From positions 22,351 through 43,958 of the forward strand of contig PMYJ01000254.1 in NCBI GenBank assembly GCA_003170875.1: DNA of 21,608 bases, read 5' to 3'. This DNA comes from Candidatus Dormiibacterota bacterium. Its GTDB lineage: Bacteria; Chloroflexota; Dormibacteria; Aeolococcales; Aeolococcaceae. The notes beneath the pieces are model-generated. The model was not told where the DNA came from. It searched no databases and was given only the letters and a program-made list of their open reading frames with translations. Made by a program: the position numbers and the translations under genes. Positions 7,283-14,959 of this stretch are shown piece after piece (positions within the stretch are counted from its first letter, which is position 1; each line of letters begins with the position of its first letter).

Positions 7283-8401
7283 TCACTCCGCGGGTGCGAA
7301 GAAGTCCCGCAGATGGTCGAAGAAGCCTCGCCTCACCTCGACCGGCTTCCCGTCGCGGCCCCCCAGCTCCTCGTAGAGCTTGCGATCCTTGGCGGAGATG
7401 TGAGCGGGCACCACCACCCGGACGACGCAGATCTGGTCGCCGCGACGCCCGGTGCGGAGATGGGGAACCCCCTGCCCCGCGATCTTGATCACGCGGCCGG
7501 GTTGGGTGCCGGCGGGCAGATCCACCTCCGTTTCGCCACTCACCGTGGGCACCGTGATCCTGTCTCCGAGCACGGCCTGGGTGACCGAGACCGGCAGCTC
7601 GTAGACGAGGTCCTGGCCCCGGCGGATCAGCTGGGGATGGGGCGCGACCCGAAAGCTCAGGTAGAGGTCGCCGTGAGGCCCACCCTGGGGTCCGGCCTCG
7701 CCCTCGCCCGAGACCCGCACCTGGACGTCGCCATCGACCCCGGCGGGGATGGAGACCTCGATGGTCTTGCGCGCCTCCACCAGCCCCCGGCCGCGGCAGC
7801 GCGGGCAGGGGTCGTCCACCAGCTTGCCGGCGCCGCGGCAACGGGGACAGGCGGTCACGTTCATCACCTGGCCGAAGATGGATTGCATCGCCCGTCGCAC
7901 CTGGCCGCTGCCGCCGCAGTCGGGGCAGGTGTGCGGCTTCGTCCCCGGCGCCGCGCCGCTCCCGGCGCAATCGGGGCAGGTGTCGGCTCGTGGCACCTCC
8001 ACGGTCCGCTTGGCGCCGAAGACCGACTCCTCGAAGGTGATGTCGACGGACATCCTCAGGTCAGAGCCGCGCTGTGGTCCTGACCCGCGCGCCGAACGCC
8101 GCCCTCCCCCGAAGAACATGTCGAAGAGGTCAAAGGCCGAGTCAAAGGAGAACTGCCCGAAGTCGGGCATCTGCTGACCGCCGTGGCCGTACGTGTCGTA
8201 TCGCTGGCGCTTCTGAGGATCGCTGAGGATGGAGTAGGCCTCACCCACCTCCTTGAACTTCTCCTCGGCCGCCTTGTCACCCTGGTTGCGGTCGGGGTGA
8301 AACTCCATGGCCAGCTTGCGGTACGCGCGCTTCAGCTCCTCGGGCTTGGCGTCGCGCTTGACGCCGAGGACCTCGTAGTAGTCGCGCTTGACGGTGGCCA
8401 T
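7283..8401 (-). CDS. dnaJ: Molecular chaperone DnaJ (type I Hsp40)
   Basis: 372-residue co-chaperone that delivers substrates to DnaK and stimulates its ATPase. The N-terminal J domain (about 1-70) has the essential HPD motif (35-37). A Phe/Gly-rich linker (about 80-110) follows. The zinc-binding region has four CxxCxGxG repeats (Cys 142/145, 159/162, 185/188, 199/202), then the two C-terminal beta-sandwich substrate domains. All type I parts are present and intact. The ATG overlaps the grpE stop as TGATG, so the two are coupled. The usual partner gene dnaK is not next to it. Confidence 0.96.
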   Translation of the reverse strand: MATVKRDYYEVLGVKRDAKPEELKRAYRKLAMEFHPDRNQGDKAAEEKFKEVGEAYSILSDPQKRQRYDTYGHGGQQMPDFGQFSFDSAFDLFDMFFGGGRRSARGSGPQRGSDLRMSVDITFEESVFGAKRTVEVPRADTCPDCAGSGAAPGTKPHTCPDCGGSGQVRRAMQSIFGQVMNVTACPRCRGAGKLVDDPCPRCRGRGLVEARKTIEVSIPAGVDGDVQVRVSGEGEAGPQGGPHGDLYLSFRVAPHPQLIRRGQDLVYELPVSVTQAVLGDRITVPTVSGETEVDLPAGTQPGRVIKIAGQGVPHLRTGRRGDQICVVRVVVPAHISAKDRKLYEELGGRDGKPVEVRRGFFDHLRDFFAPAE

Positions 8402-9093
8402 CAGACCTGGGGTCCGGCAGGGGCGCTCGAGCCGTGACGCGGATGCACGACCCGCACCAACGCGGGACGGAGGAGACGGTCATGAAGCCGGTAGCCGGGC
8501 TGCAGCTCGGCGACCACCGTGTCCTCGCTCACCTCGTCGGACTCCTCGCCGCCGATCGCCTGGTGTACCGACGGGTCGAAACGCGCGCCGACCGTCTCGA
8601 CGGGCTCGACCCCGATGGCACTCAGCGCCTGCTCGAACTGGATGACCACCATGCGCAGCCCGTCCAGGAGCTGCTGGCCACCGCCGTCCCCGGCAGAGTG
8701 GCCGACGGCGCGACGGAGGTTGTCGAGGACGGGAAGGAGCGCCTGAGCGGCGTCCTCGGATGCGTACCGCCCCCGGTCGGCGAGCTCCTGGGCCTTGCGC
8801 CGGCGGAAGTTCTCGAAGTCGGCGGCGAGGCGCAGCAGCTGGTCACTCCGCTCGGCGAGCTCGGCCCGCAGGCTCTCGACGCTCTCCGCCGGGACGGTTT
8901 CGGAGGCGGCGGCCGCGACCACCGCGGCGTCAGGAGGAGCCTCACCGGCCGGGGCGGCCTCGGGTGCCCTCCCGGGTCCCTGCGCACCCGGGCCGGCGGC
9001 CCCGGAGGCGGTGACGCCCGGACGGGAGGGCGGCTCGCCATGGGAGGCGCGGACGGCTCTCCCGTCCGCGCTCCGCCTCGGGTGGTCGCTCAT
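8401..9093 (-). CDS. grpE: Nucleotide exchange factor GrpE
   Basis: 230-residue exchange factor that releases ADP from DnaK. A Pro/Ala-rich unstructured N-terminus of about 70 residues precedes a long helix (SLRAELAERSDQLLRLAADFENFRRRKAQE), which carries the conserved DFENFRRR pattern. The C-terminal beta domain has the family signature GVEPVETVGARFDPSVHQAI. The ATG at 9093 lies 28 bases after hrcA, and the stop overlaps the dnaJ start, so hrcA-grpE-dnaJ form one transcription unit. Confidence 0.95.
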   Translation of the reverse strand: MSDHPRRSADGRAVRASHGEPPSRPGVTASGAAGPGAQGPGRAPEAAPAGEAPPDAAVVAAAASETVPAESVESLRAELAERSDQLLRLAADFENFRRRKAQELADRGRYASEDAAQALLPVLDNLRRAVGHSAGDGGGQQLLDGLRMVVIQFEQALSAIGVEPVETVGARFDPSVHQAIGGEESDEVSEDTVVAELQPGYRLHDRLLRPALVRVVHPRHGSSAPAGPQV

Positions 9094-9121
9094 CCTTGGT
9101 CTCCTCGATCACGGGACGTGG

Positions 9122-10207
9122 TCAACTCAGTACCCGCGTCACCGCTTCGCCAACGCGATCGGCGACGAAGCGCACCCGCGGGGCCACCTGCGAGTAGGGC
9201 ATCCGGGTCGGGCCCAGCACCCCGACGGTGCCACCCCTCCCCTCTCCGGCCCGATACGTGGTCAGCACCAGGCTGCAGCCGTTCAGCTGGGAGATCCCGG
9301 ACTCCGTACCGATCACCACGGTGACCGGGCGCCCGGCGGGCGCACCGCCACCCCCCACCCCCTGGTCGGGCAAGGCACCGGACTCCTCGAACGCCGCGGC
9401 GAGCAGCTCGCCGAGCACCCGCTCCTCCTCGACCAGCTCCAGCACCTGGGCGAGCCGCTGGACGTCGCCGAACTCGGGCTGGTGAAGCAGGTTGCGCACC
9501 CCGTCGTGGACGATCAGGGTGTCCTGCCGGGACTCCACCGAGTGGAGGAACACGGCGATATCGGCGACGACCTCGGAGCGGAGCGGGTGCACCGGATCGC
9601 TGCCCTGGCTGGCCTCGATCTGGGCCCCGTCGAGACCGACCATCTCGGCGTTGAGCCCGCCGGCGAGCCGGCTCAGCTCCTCCTGGTCGGCCTCACGGCT
9701 GAGGGCCATCGGGTGCTGGCGGATCACGTTGCCGTCCAGCACCAGGATGAGGAGGGCGTGAGCGGGGTCGAGCGAGACCAGGTCGAGGTGCTTGACGGCG
9801 ACACTGCGGGCCCGGGGGCCCGTGACGATGCTCAGAGCGTCGACGGCCACGGCGAGCACCTGGGCGGCCAGCTCCAGGACTCCCTCGATGTCGGCGGGCA
9901 TGACCGCCAGGCGGGGCTCGAGCTGCCGGCGCACCGCGCCGGGAAGCCCCTCCTCCTGCATCAGGAAGTCGACGTAGTACCGGTAGCCGCGATCGCTCGG
10001 CACGCGACCGGCGGAGGTGTGGGGCTGGAGGAGGTAGCCGACCTCAACGAGGGTCGCCAGCTCGTTCCGGATGGTGGCGGCAGACCAGGTCGCCAGGTGC
10101 AGAGCGAGGGCGTGCGACCCCACTGGTACCCCCGTGGCGGTGTAATCCGCGACCACCGCCTTGAGGATCTGCTCTTTGCGCGTATCGAGAGGGATCCAGC
10201 TCTCCAT
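9122..10207 (-). CDS. hrcA: Heat-inducible transcription repressor HrcA
   Basis: 361-residue repressor of class I heat-shock genes, which binds the CIRCE operator. The N-terminal winged-helix domain (about 1-75) contains TGVPVGSHALA, SAATIRNELATLVEVGYL and the following HTSAGRVPSDRGYRYYVD, a very characteristic HrcA stretch. A GAF-like domain and dimerisation region follow. A Gly/Pro-rich insert (GVGGGGAPAGRP) lies near the C-terminal third. The end IGTESGISQLNGCSLVLTTY through LGPTRMPYSQVAPRVRFV is typical. The ATG at 10207 lies 36 bases downstream of a perfect CIRCE, so the operon is autoregulated. Confidence 0.96.
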   Translation of the reverse strand: MESWIPLDTRKEQILKAVVADYTATGVPVGSHALALHLATWSAATIRNELATLVEVGYLLQPHTSAGRVPSDRGYRYYVDFLMQEEGLPGAVRRQLEPRLAVMPADIEGVLELAAQVLAVAVDALSIVTGPRARSVAVKHLDLVSLDPAHALLILVLDGNVIRQHPMALSREADQEELSRLAGGLNAEMVGLDGAQIEASQGSDPVHPLRSEVVADIAVFLHSVESRQDTLIVHDGVRNLLHQPEFGDVQRLAQVLELVEEERVLGELLAAAFEESGALPDQGVGGGGAPAGRPVTVVIGTESGISQLNGCSLVLTTYRAGEGRGGTVGVLGPTRMPYSQVAPRVRFVADRVGEAVTRVLS

Positions 10208-10243
10208 GGCTCTCCCGGACCGGCGGCTCCGCCCGGAGCCACC

Positions 10244-10270
10244 TTAGCACTCGCTAGTCCTGAGTGCTAA
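10244..10270 (-). promoter_or_regulatory. CIRCE operator (HrcA binding site)
   Basis: A perfect match to the CIRCE consensus: TTAGCACTC, nine-base spacer, GAGTGCTAA. It lies between the start of hrcA (10207) and a plausible -10 hexamer, so bound HrcA would block transcription of hrcA-grpE-dnaJ. No base of the 9+9 inverted repeat departs from the consensus. Confidence 0.96.
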
Positions 10271-10523
10271 ATCCTAACACCGGTCCGGCCGGCGAGCTCG
10301 CCGGGCCCCCCAGGGAGCCGAGACCGTGACCGCGGGACTGGAACTCGGGGCTCCAGCGGTGGCCGTCGCCGAGGTGAGCGGAGTGGAGCAGGTCGAGCAC
10401 CTCCTGCGCCTTCCAGCGCTCCATCGCCAGCACGGTGCTCCGGGAGAGCCCGGCACGGAGAAGCTCCGTGACGAGAGTTTCGGGCACGGGCTGACGGCCT
10501 GGAGAGCCAGGAGTATGGCGCAT
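10254..10523 (-). CDS. Possible small protein between hemW and hrcA
   Basis: A minus-strand frame of 89 residues begins at ATG 10523. Its centre reads like real protein, with an amphipathic helical look (PETLVTELLRAGLSRSTVLAMERW, then KAQEVLDLLHSAHLG). The C-terminus is Gly/Pro/Ser-rich, and the stop lies inside the CIRCE element, so the frame crosses the hrcA promoter. No clear Shine-Dalgarno is present and I recognise no family. The frame is open upstream to 10637. The rest of the 406-base stretch between hemW and CIRCE holds nothing else I can identify. Confidence 0.3.
   Translation of the reverse strand: MRHTPGSPGRQPVPETLVTELLRAGLSRSTVLAMERWKAQEVLDLLHSAHLGDGHRWSPEFQSRGHGLGSLGGPASSPAGPVLGFSTQD
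10271..10276 (-). promoter_or_regulatory. Candidate -10 box of the hrcA operon (TAGGAT)
   Basis: Read on the minus strand, TAGGAT directly abuts the upstream arm of CIRCE, placing the operator over the expected transcription start. No good -35 hexamer is visible 16-18 bases upstream, which is GC-rich. The call rests mainly on its position relative to CIRCE. Confidence 0.4.
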
Positions 10524-10676
10524 GATTGGTGCAATCGTCGGACAACTGCGTGCCCGTCCGAAAGCCCTGCGGCGACACTGTGACCCCTCCGTCTTGGCCG
10601 GGCATGGCGCCTCAGCGGCGGCGTTACAGATGACCACAGGGGCGCCACGCGACCTGATAACGGAGCGCTGCGTCGG

Positions 10677-11873
10677 CTAGGCGACGAGCTGACGGATCAC
10701 CTCGTCGAGCACCTCCTGCCCCTGCGCAGTGGCGCCGAGGCGGCCGTCGCGACGCCAGAGCAGGTCCGCCCCGACGAGCGCCTCGGCGCGCTCGCCGAGG
10801 GGCCCGGAGACGGCGATCCCCTCCGCGAGGCGCAGACCGAGAAGGATGCGCTCCGCCTCCGCGCCGGCCGCCGTGACCGCCTCGGAACCCTCGATGGGGA
10901 GTGCGCCAGAGCCATCGCGACACCGCTCCACGTAGGCGGGCAGGCTGCGTCCGTGCCAGTAGCGAAGCCCGACGGCGCCGGGTGGCACCGGGATGTCGAC
11001 GAGGGCTCCTACGCCGGCCGGGAGGTGGCCATGGGCGCCGAGCCCCACGCCGAGGTAATGGCCGCGCCGCCAGTAGACGAGGTTGTGGCGACACTCCTCG
11101 CCCGCCTGGGCGTAGTTGCTGACCTCGTACTGGCGGAGGCCGGCGCCACCGAGGACCGCGACCGCGATCCGGTGCTGACGGAGAGCCGCCTCGGGATCCA
11201 CGGCCGGCTTCTCGCCACGCCGCACGCTCGCGTGCAGCGGCGTCCCCGCCTCGACGGTCAGCTCGTAGGCGGAGACGTGGCCGGGACCAAGTGCCGCGAC
11301 CCGCTCCAGGGTCGAACGCCAGCGGGCGTCGTCGAGGCCGGGGACGGCGTAGATCAGATCGCAGCTGATCCGGGAGAAGCCGGCAAGGCGGACCTCGTCG
11401 ACGGCGGCGAGGGCCCGCTCCCGATCGTGGACACGACCGAGAAAGGCGAGGATGTCCGGCTCCAGGCTCTGGATGCCGAGGCTCACCCGGTTGAAGCCGG
11501 CCTCGAGCCACGCCGCGGCGCGCGCGTCCGAGGTGCTGGAGGGATTGGCCTCGAGCGTGACCTCGCAACCGGGGGCGAGAGCAAAGCCCGCCCGCACCTC
11601 GTCGAGGACCCCTCCGAGCCGGTCGGGGTCCACGAAGCTCGGCGTCCCACCGCCGACGAAGACGGTGTCCAGCTCGAGGCGACCGAGCCGGGCGGCCAGC
11701 CCACGGACCTCAGCCCGAAGCGCCTCGACATACTCGGCCTCGCGATCGCGACCGGGCAGGGAGACGAAGTCGCAGTACTCGCAGCGCCGTTCGCAGAAGG
11801 GGATGTGGAGGTACAGGGACCGGATCCCCACACGGCCGGCCGCGTGGGGATCCGTCATCTCACCGGGGCTCAC
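10677..11873 (-). CDS. hemW: Radical SAM heme chaperone HemW
   Basis: 398-residue radical-SAM protein of the HemW group, which binds heme and delivers it to respiratory enzymes; it was formerly annotated as oxygen-independent coproporphyrinogen oxidase-like. The cluster motif is CERRCEYC (C27, C31, C34), followed by GGGTPS (74-79) and GIQSLEPDILAFLGRVHD. The HNLVYW motif (263-268), tied to heme binding in HemW, is intact. Coproporphyrinogen oxidase HemN is longer and usually has an extra cysteine after the motif; here it is CEYCDF. The start is the GTG at 11873, which overlaps the stop of the upstream membrane-protein gene as GTGA. An ATG at 11858 is an alternative. Confidence 0.92.
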   Translation of the reverse strand: MSPGEMTDPHAAGRVGIRSLYLHIPFCERRCEYCDFVSLPGRDREAEYVEALRAEVRGLAARLGRLELDTVFVGGGTPSFVDPDRLGGVLDEVRAGFALAPGCEVTLEANPSSTSDARAAAWLEAGFNRVSLGIQSLEPDILAFLGRVHDRERALAAVDEVRLAGFSRISCDLIYAVPGLDDARWRSTLERVAALGPGHVSAYELTVEAGTPLHASVRRGEKPAVDPEAALRQHRIAVAVLGGAGLRQYEVSNYAQAGEECRHNLVYWRRGHYLGVGLGAHGHLPAGVGALVDIPVPPGAVGLRYWHGRSLPAYVERCRDGSGALPIEGSEAVTAAGAEAERILLGLRLAEGIAVSGPLGERAEALVGADLLWRRDGRLGATAQGQEVLDEVIRQLVA

Positions 11874-12973
11874 CGTCCGGTTCGCGTCGAGGCGACCTGC
11901 CGCGGGGTCCGGCGGAACATCCGCGAGATGGTCGGGTAGACGAGCGGCACCAGCACGAAGCCGGAGGCGGCGGCGGTCAGCTCGGCGGTTACGACACCAA
12001 ACAGGCTTGTGGGCCCGAGCGCGCTCTCAGCCACGAAGAGAATGAGGGTATTTACCACGGCGATGACGGCGCCAAAAACGAGCGTCTCCATCACCCGAGG
12101 ACGCGGCTTGCGGCGAAGGCGCGCTGCCACGGGCCTCGCCACCAGCGCAGCCACCGCCACGATGATGACGGAGAGTTGGGTGAGCGCGAAGCTGACGACA
12201 TCTTGGATCAGGCTGCCGGCGTACTGGATCTGCTGACTGACTGGAGTCCCCGCAGTGGGCACCGCGTTGAGTGGGCTCGAAAGGGTGATCCGGTAGGTGG
12301 TGGGATCGACCAACTTGATTGTCGCCGTCTGACCGCCGACCAAGACCCCCCCTGTCCCGAAGTCCACCCCGGCACCACCAGTGAGGGTGAACTCGGTGGT
12401 GGTGGGCTTAGGGCTCGACGCCACCGCCCCACAGAGGCCAACTGTGACTGGGAGGACCACGCTCTGACTAACGACCGCCCCCGACGCTGGTGGCGACACC
12501 AGCGGCTGGGTGAGTGTGATCTGGTCGCCGTCGACGGCCTCGACCGTCGCCTGCGTGCCGCCCACGCTGATGGGGACGCCCTCGCCACAGAGGATGGATT
12601 TACCGGCTCCGCTCGCCACGGAGAAGGTGGTGGTGGTGGGGGCCGGGGTGGCTTGGACTTTGGAGGGGTTACCGTTCAGGCTGACCACGAACATGAGCAG
12701 TCCGACCACCACGATCACCGCCGCGGTGAGCCCGGAGAGCACGTACCAGTCGGGCCGGGTCCACATCGGCCCGAGGTTGGCCACGGGACCCGGGCGGGTC
12801 ATGGGCCGCACGGGGCGGGGGGAGGCCGAGCGCGGGGGCCCCAGCAGCGTCGCCATCAGACCCCGGCGGGGGGGCGGCCAGGGAGCGGGCTCGGGCTCGG
12901 AGTCGGCGACCGGTGGCGGGGAGCTGACCGTCCGGGAGGGCCGGCGCTTGCGGCGGTGGCGCGGCGGGGCCAC
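11870..12973 (-). CDS. Membrane protein with duplicated extracytoplasmic domain, unknown function
   Basis: 367 residues starting at a GTG. The N-terminal 75 residues are Pro/Arg-rich and probably cytoplasmic. A membrane helix (about 78-99) leads to an outside region built of two similar modules, about 113-171 and 191-248. Each module goes TTT-x-F, a Gly-rich turn, VGG-Q-AT, DxxxxxITLxxPL and ends in VSQ. Three further helices follow (about 263-283, 294-316, 327-348), the last two with an MreD-like look that I cannot confirm. It lies 64 bases after lepA and overlaps hemW as GTGA, so it is probably co-transcribed with them. I do not recognise the family. Confidence 0.75.
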   Translation of the reverse strand: MAPPRHRRKRRPSRTVSSPPPVADSEPEPAPWPPPRRGLMATLLGPPRSASPRPVRPMTRPGPVANLGPMWTRPDWYVLSGLTAAVIVVVGLLMFVVSLNGNPSKVQATPAPTTTTFSVASGAGKSILCGEGVPISVGGTQATVEAVDGDQITLTQPLVSPPASGAVVSQSVVLPVTVGLCGAVASSPKPTTTEFTLTGGAGVDFGTGGVLVGGQTATIKLVDPTTYRITLSSPLNAVPTAGTPVSQQIQYAGSLIQDVVSFALTQLSVIIVAVAALVARPVAARLRRKPRPRVMETLVFGAVIAVVNTLILFVAESALGPTSLFGVVTAELTAAASGFVLVPLVYPTISRMFRRTPRQVASTRTGR

Positions 12974-13037
12974 GCTCAGGCGGCTCGGCCGGGATCAGCC
13001 GGCGGGATCGTCAACGTTGCTGCCGATGGTGTCGTCA

Positions 13038-14849
13038 TCAGTCCTCGTCCATCTGCAGGACGGCCATGAAGGCCTCCTGGGGGATCTCCACGCTGCCCAC
13101 CCGCTTCATCCGTCGCTTCCCCTCCTTCTGCTTCTCCAGCAGCTTGCGCTTGCGGGTGATGTCCCCACCGTAGCATTTGGCCAGGACGTCCTTCCGCATC
13201 GCCGACACCGTCTCGCGGGCAATGATCTTACCGCCCACCGCCGCCTGGATCGGAACCTCGAAAAGCTGGCGGGGGATGAGCTTGCGGAGCCGCTCGGCGA
13301 GCTTGCGCCCGTGGAGGTTTGCCCGGTCGCGGTGGACGATCATGGAGAGGGCGTCGACCCGCTGCCCTCCCACCATGATGTCGAGCTTGACCAGCCGCTC
13401 CGCCCGGAACCCGGTCAGCTCGTAGTTGAGCGACGCGTAGCCCCGGCTCCGCGACTTGAGCTGGTCGTAGAAGTCGTGGATGATCTCGCCGAGGGGGAGG
13501 TCGTAGGTCAGCGCCACCCGGTCGCCGGCCTGGTGCTCCAGGTTGCGGAACTCGCCGCGCTTCTCCTGGCAGAGCTCCATGACGGTGCCGACCTGAGCGC
13601 TCGGCACCAGGATGGTCGCGGTGCAGCGGGGCTCCAGGATCTCGTCGATGGCCGATGGATCGGGCAGCTTCTCCGGGTTGTCCACGGCGATGACCTCGCC
13701 GGTGCGCAGCCGGACCCGGTACTCGACCGTCGGGGCGGTGGTGATGAGGGAGAGGTTGAACTCGCGCTCCAGCCGCTCCTGGACAATCTCCATGTGGAGG
13801 AGCCCGAGGAAGCCACAGCGGAAGCCGAAGCCGAGGGCCGCCGAGGCCTCCGGCTCCCAGACCAGCGAGGCGTCGTTGAGGTTGAGCTTCTCGAGCGCCT
13901 CCTTGAGCTCCTGAACGTCGTCCGAGTCGATCGGGAAGATCCCCGCGTAGACCATCGGGGTGACGCTCCGATAGCCGGGGAGGGCGGCGGCGGCGGGGCG
14001 GTCGGCCAGGGTCACGGTGTCCCCGACCTTGGAGTCGCGGACGTTCTTGATCGAGGCGATCAGGTAGCCGACCTCGCCGGTGGTCAGGCCGTCGGTCGGG
14101 GTCATCATCGGCCGGAAGACCCCGACCTCGTCGACCACGAACTCCTTCTCCGTCGCCATCATCCGGATTCGCTCTCCGGGGGTGACCGAGCCGTCCACGA
14201 CCCGGACGTAGACGACCACCCCCCGGTAGGCGTCGTACTTGGCGTCGAAGATCAGGGCCTTGAGGGGCGCCTCGGGGTCGCCCTGGGGTGGCGGAACCCG
14301 GGCGACCACCGCCTCCAGGATCTCCTCGATCCCGATCCCCTGGCGGGCCGAGGCGAGGAGGGCGCCGGAGCCGGGGAGGCCGATCACCTCCTCGATCTCC
14401 CGGCGCACCAACTCGGGGTCGGCGGCGGGGAGGTCGATCTTGTTGATCACCGGGATGATCTCGAGGTCGTGCTCGAGGGCCAGATCGACGTTGGCCAGCG
14501 TCTGAGCCTCGATCCCCTGGGTGGCATCGACGACCAGGACCGCCCCCTCGCAGGCGGCCAGGGCCCGCGACACCTCGTAGGTGAAGTCCACGTGACCGGG
14601 AGTGTCGATGAGGTTGAGCTCGTAGGGGCGCCCGTCCCGGGCTGTGTACTCCATCCGCACCGCCTGGGCCTTGATGGTGATGCCCCGCTCCCTCTCCAGG
14701 TCGAGGGTGTCGAGGAGCTGGTCCTGCATGTCCCGGAGGGCGACCGTCCCGGTCACCTCCAGCAGGCGATCGGCCAGGGTGGACTTTCCATGGTCGATGT
14801 GGGCGATGATCGAGAAGTTGCGGATGTCGTCGCGAAGGACCGAGCGCAC
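13038..14849 (-). CDS. lepA: Elongation factor 4 (LepA)
   Basis: 603-residue translational GTPase that acts on stalled or mispositioned ribosomes and in 30S assembly. The GTPase motifs are complete: P-loop AHIDHGKST (16-24), the switch I stretch ERERGITIKAQAVRM, DTPGH (82-86) and NKID (136-139). The EF-G-like domains follow, and then the LepA-specific C-terminal domain with YGGDITRKRKLLEKQKEGKR. The frame is open far upstream inside the antisense of the propeller gene. I chose the GTG at 14849 because it gives the family length and an N-terminus ending in DIRNFSIIAHID. A strong GGAGGA lies about 55 bases upstream, with no in-frame start beside it. The gene follows the propeller gene after 110 bases. 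Confidence 0.95.
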   Translation of the reverse strand: MRSVLRDDIRNFSIIAHIDHGKSTLADRLLEVTGTVALRDMQDQLLDTLDLERERGITIKAQAVRMEYTARDGRPYELNLIDTPGHVDFTYEVSRALAACEGAVLVVDATQGIEAQTLANVDLALEHDLEIIPVINKIDLPAADPELVRREIEEVIGLPGSGALLASARQGIGIEEILEAVVARVPPPQGDPEAPLKALIFDAKYDAYRGVVVYVRVVDGSVTPGERIRMMATEKEFVVDEVGVFRPMMTPTDGLTTGEVGYLIASIKNVRDSKVGDTVTLADRPAAAALPGYRSVTPMVYAGIFPIDSDDVQELKEALEKLNLNDASLVWEPEASAALGFGFRCGFLGLLHMEIVQERLEREFNLSLITTAPTVEYRVRLRTGEVIAVDNPEKLPDPSAIDEILEPRCTATILVPSAQVGTVMELCQEKRGEFRNLEHQAGDRVALTYDLPLGEIIHDFYDQLKSRSRGYASLNYELTGFRAERLVKLDIMVGGQRVDALSMIVHRDRANLHGRKLAERLRKLIPRQLFEVPIQAAVGGKIIARETVSAMRKDVLAKCYGGDITRKRKLLEKQKEGKRRMKRVGSVEIPQEAFMAVLQMDED

Positions 14850-14959
14850 CGCGGCATCGTATTCGAACCGGGTGTCGGCGCCCTCAGCACGGGTAGCGGT
14901 GCCGACCGCTCCTCCGCTCCGAGCCGGGGCACTGGGTTCCGCCGCTCGCCCGGTCGCGC

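Noticed and set aside
8795..10270. 491-residue plus-strand open frame
   Set aside because: Antisense to grpE and hrcA, which are certain genes. No domain is recognised in it.
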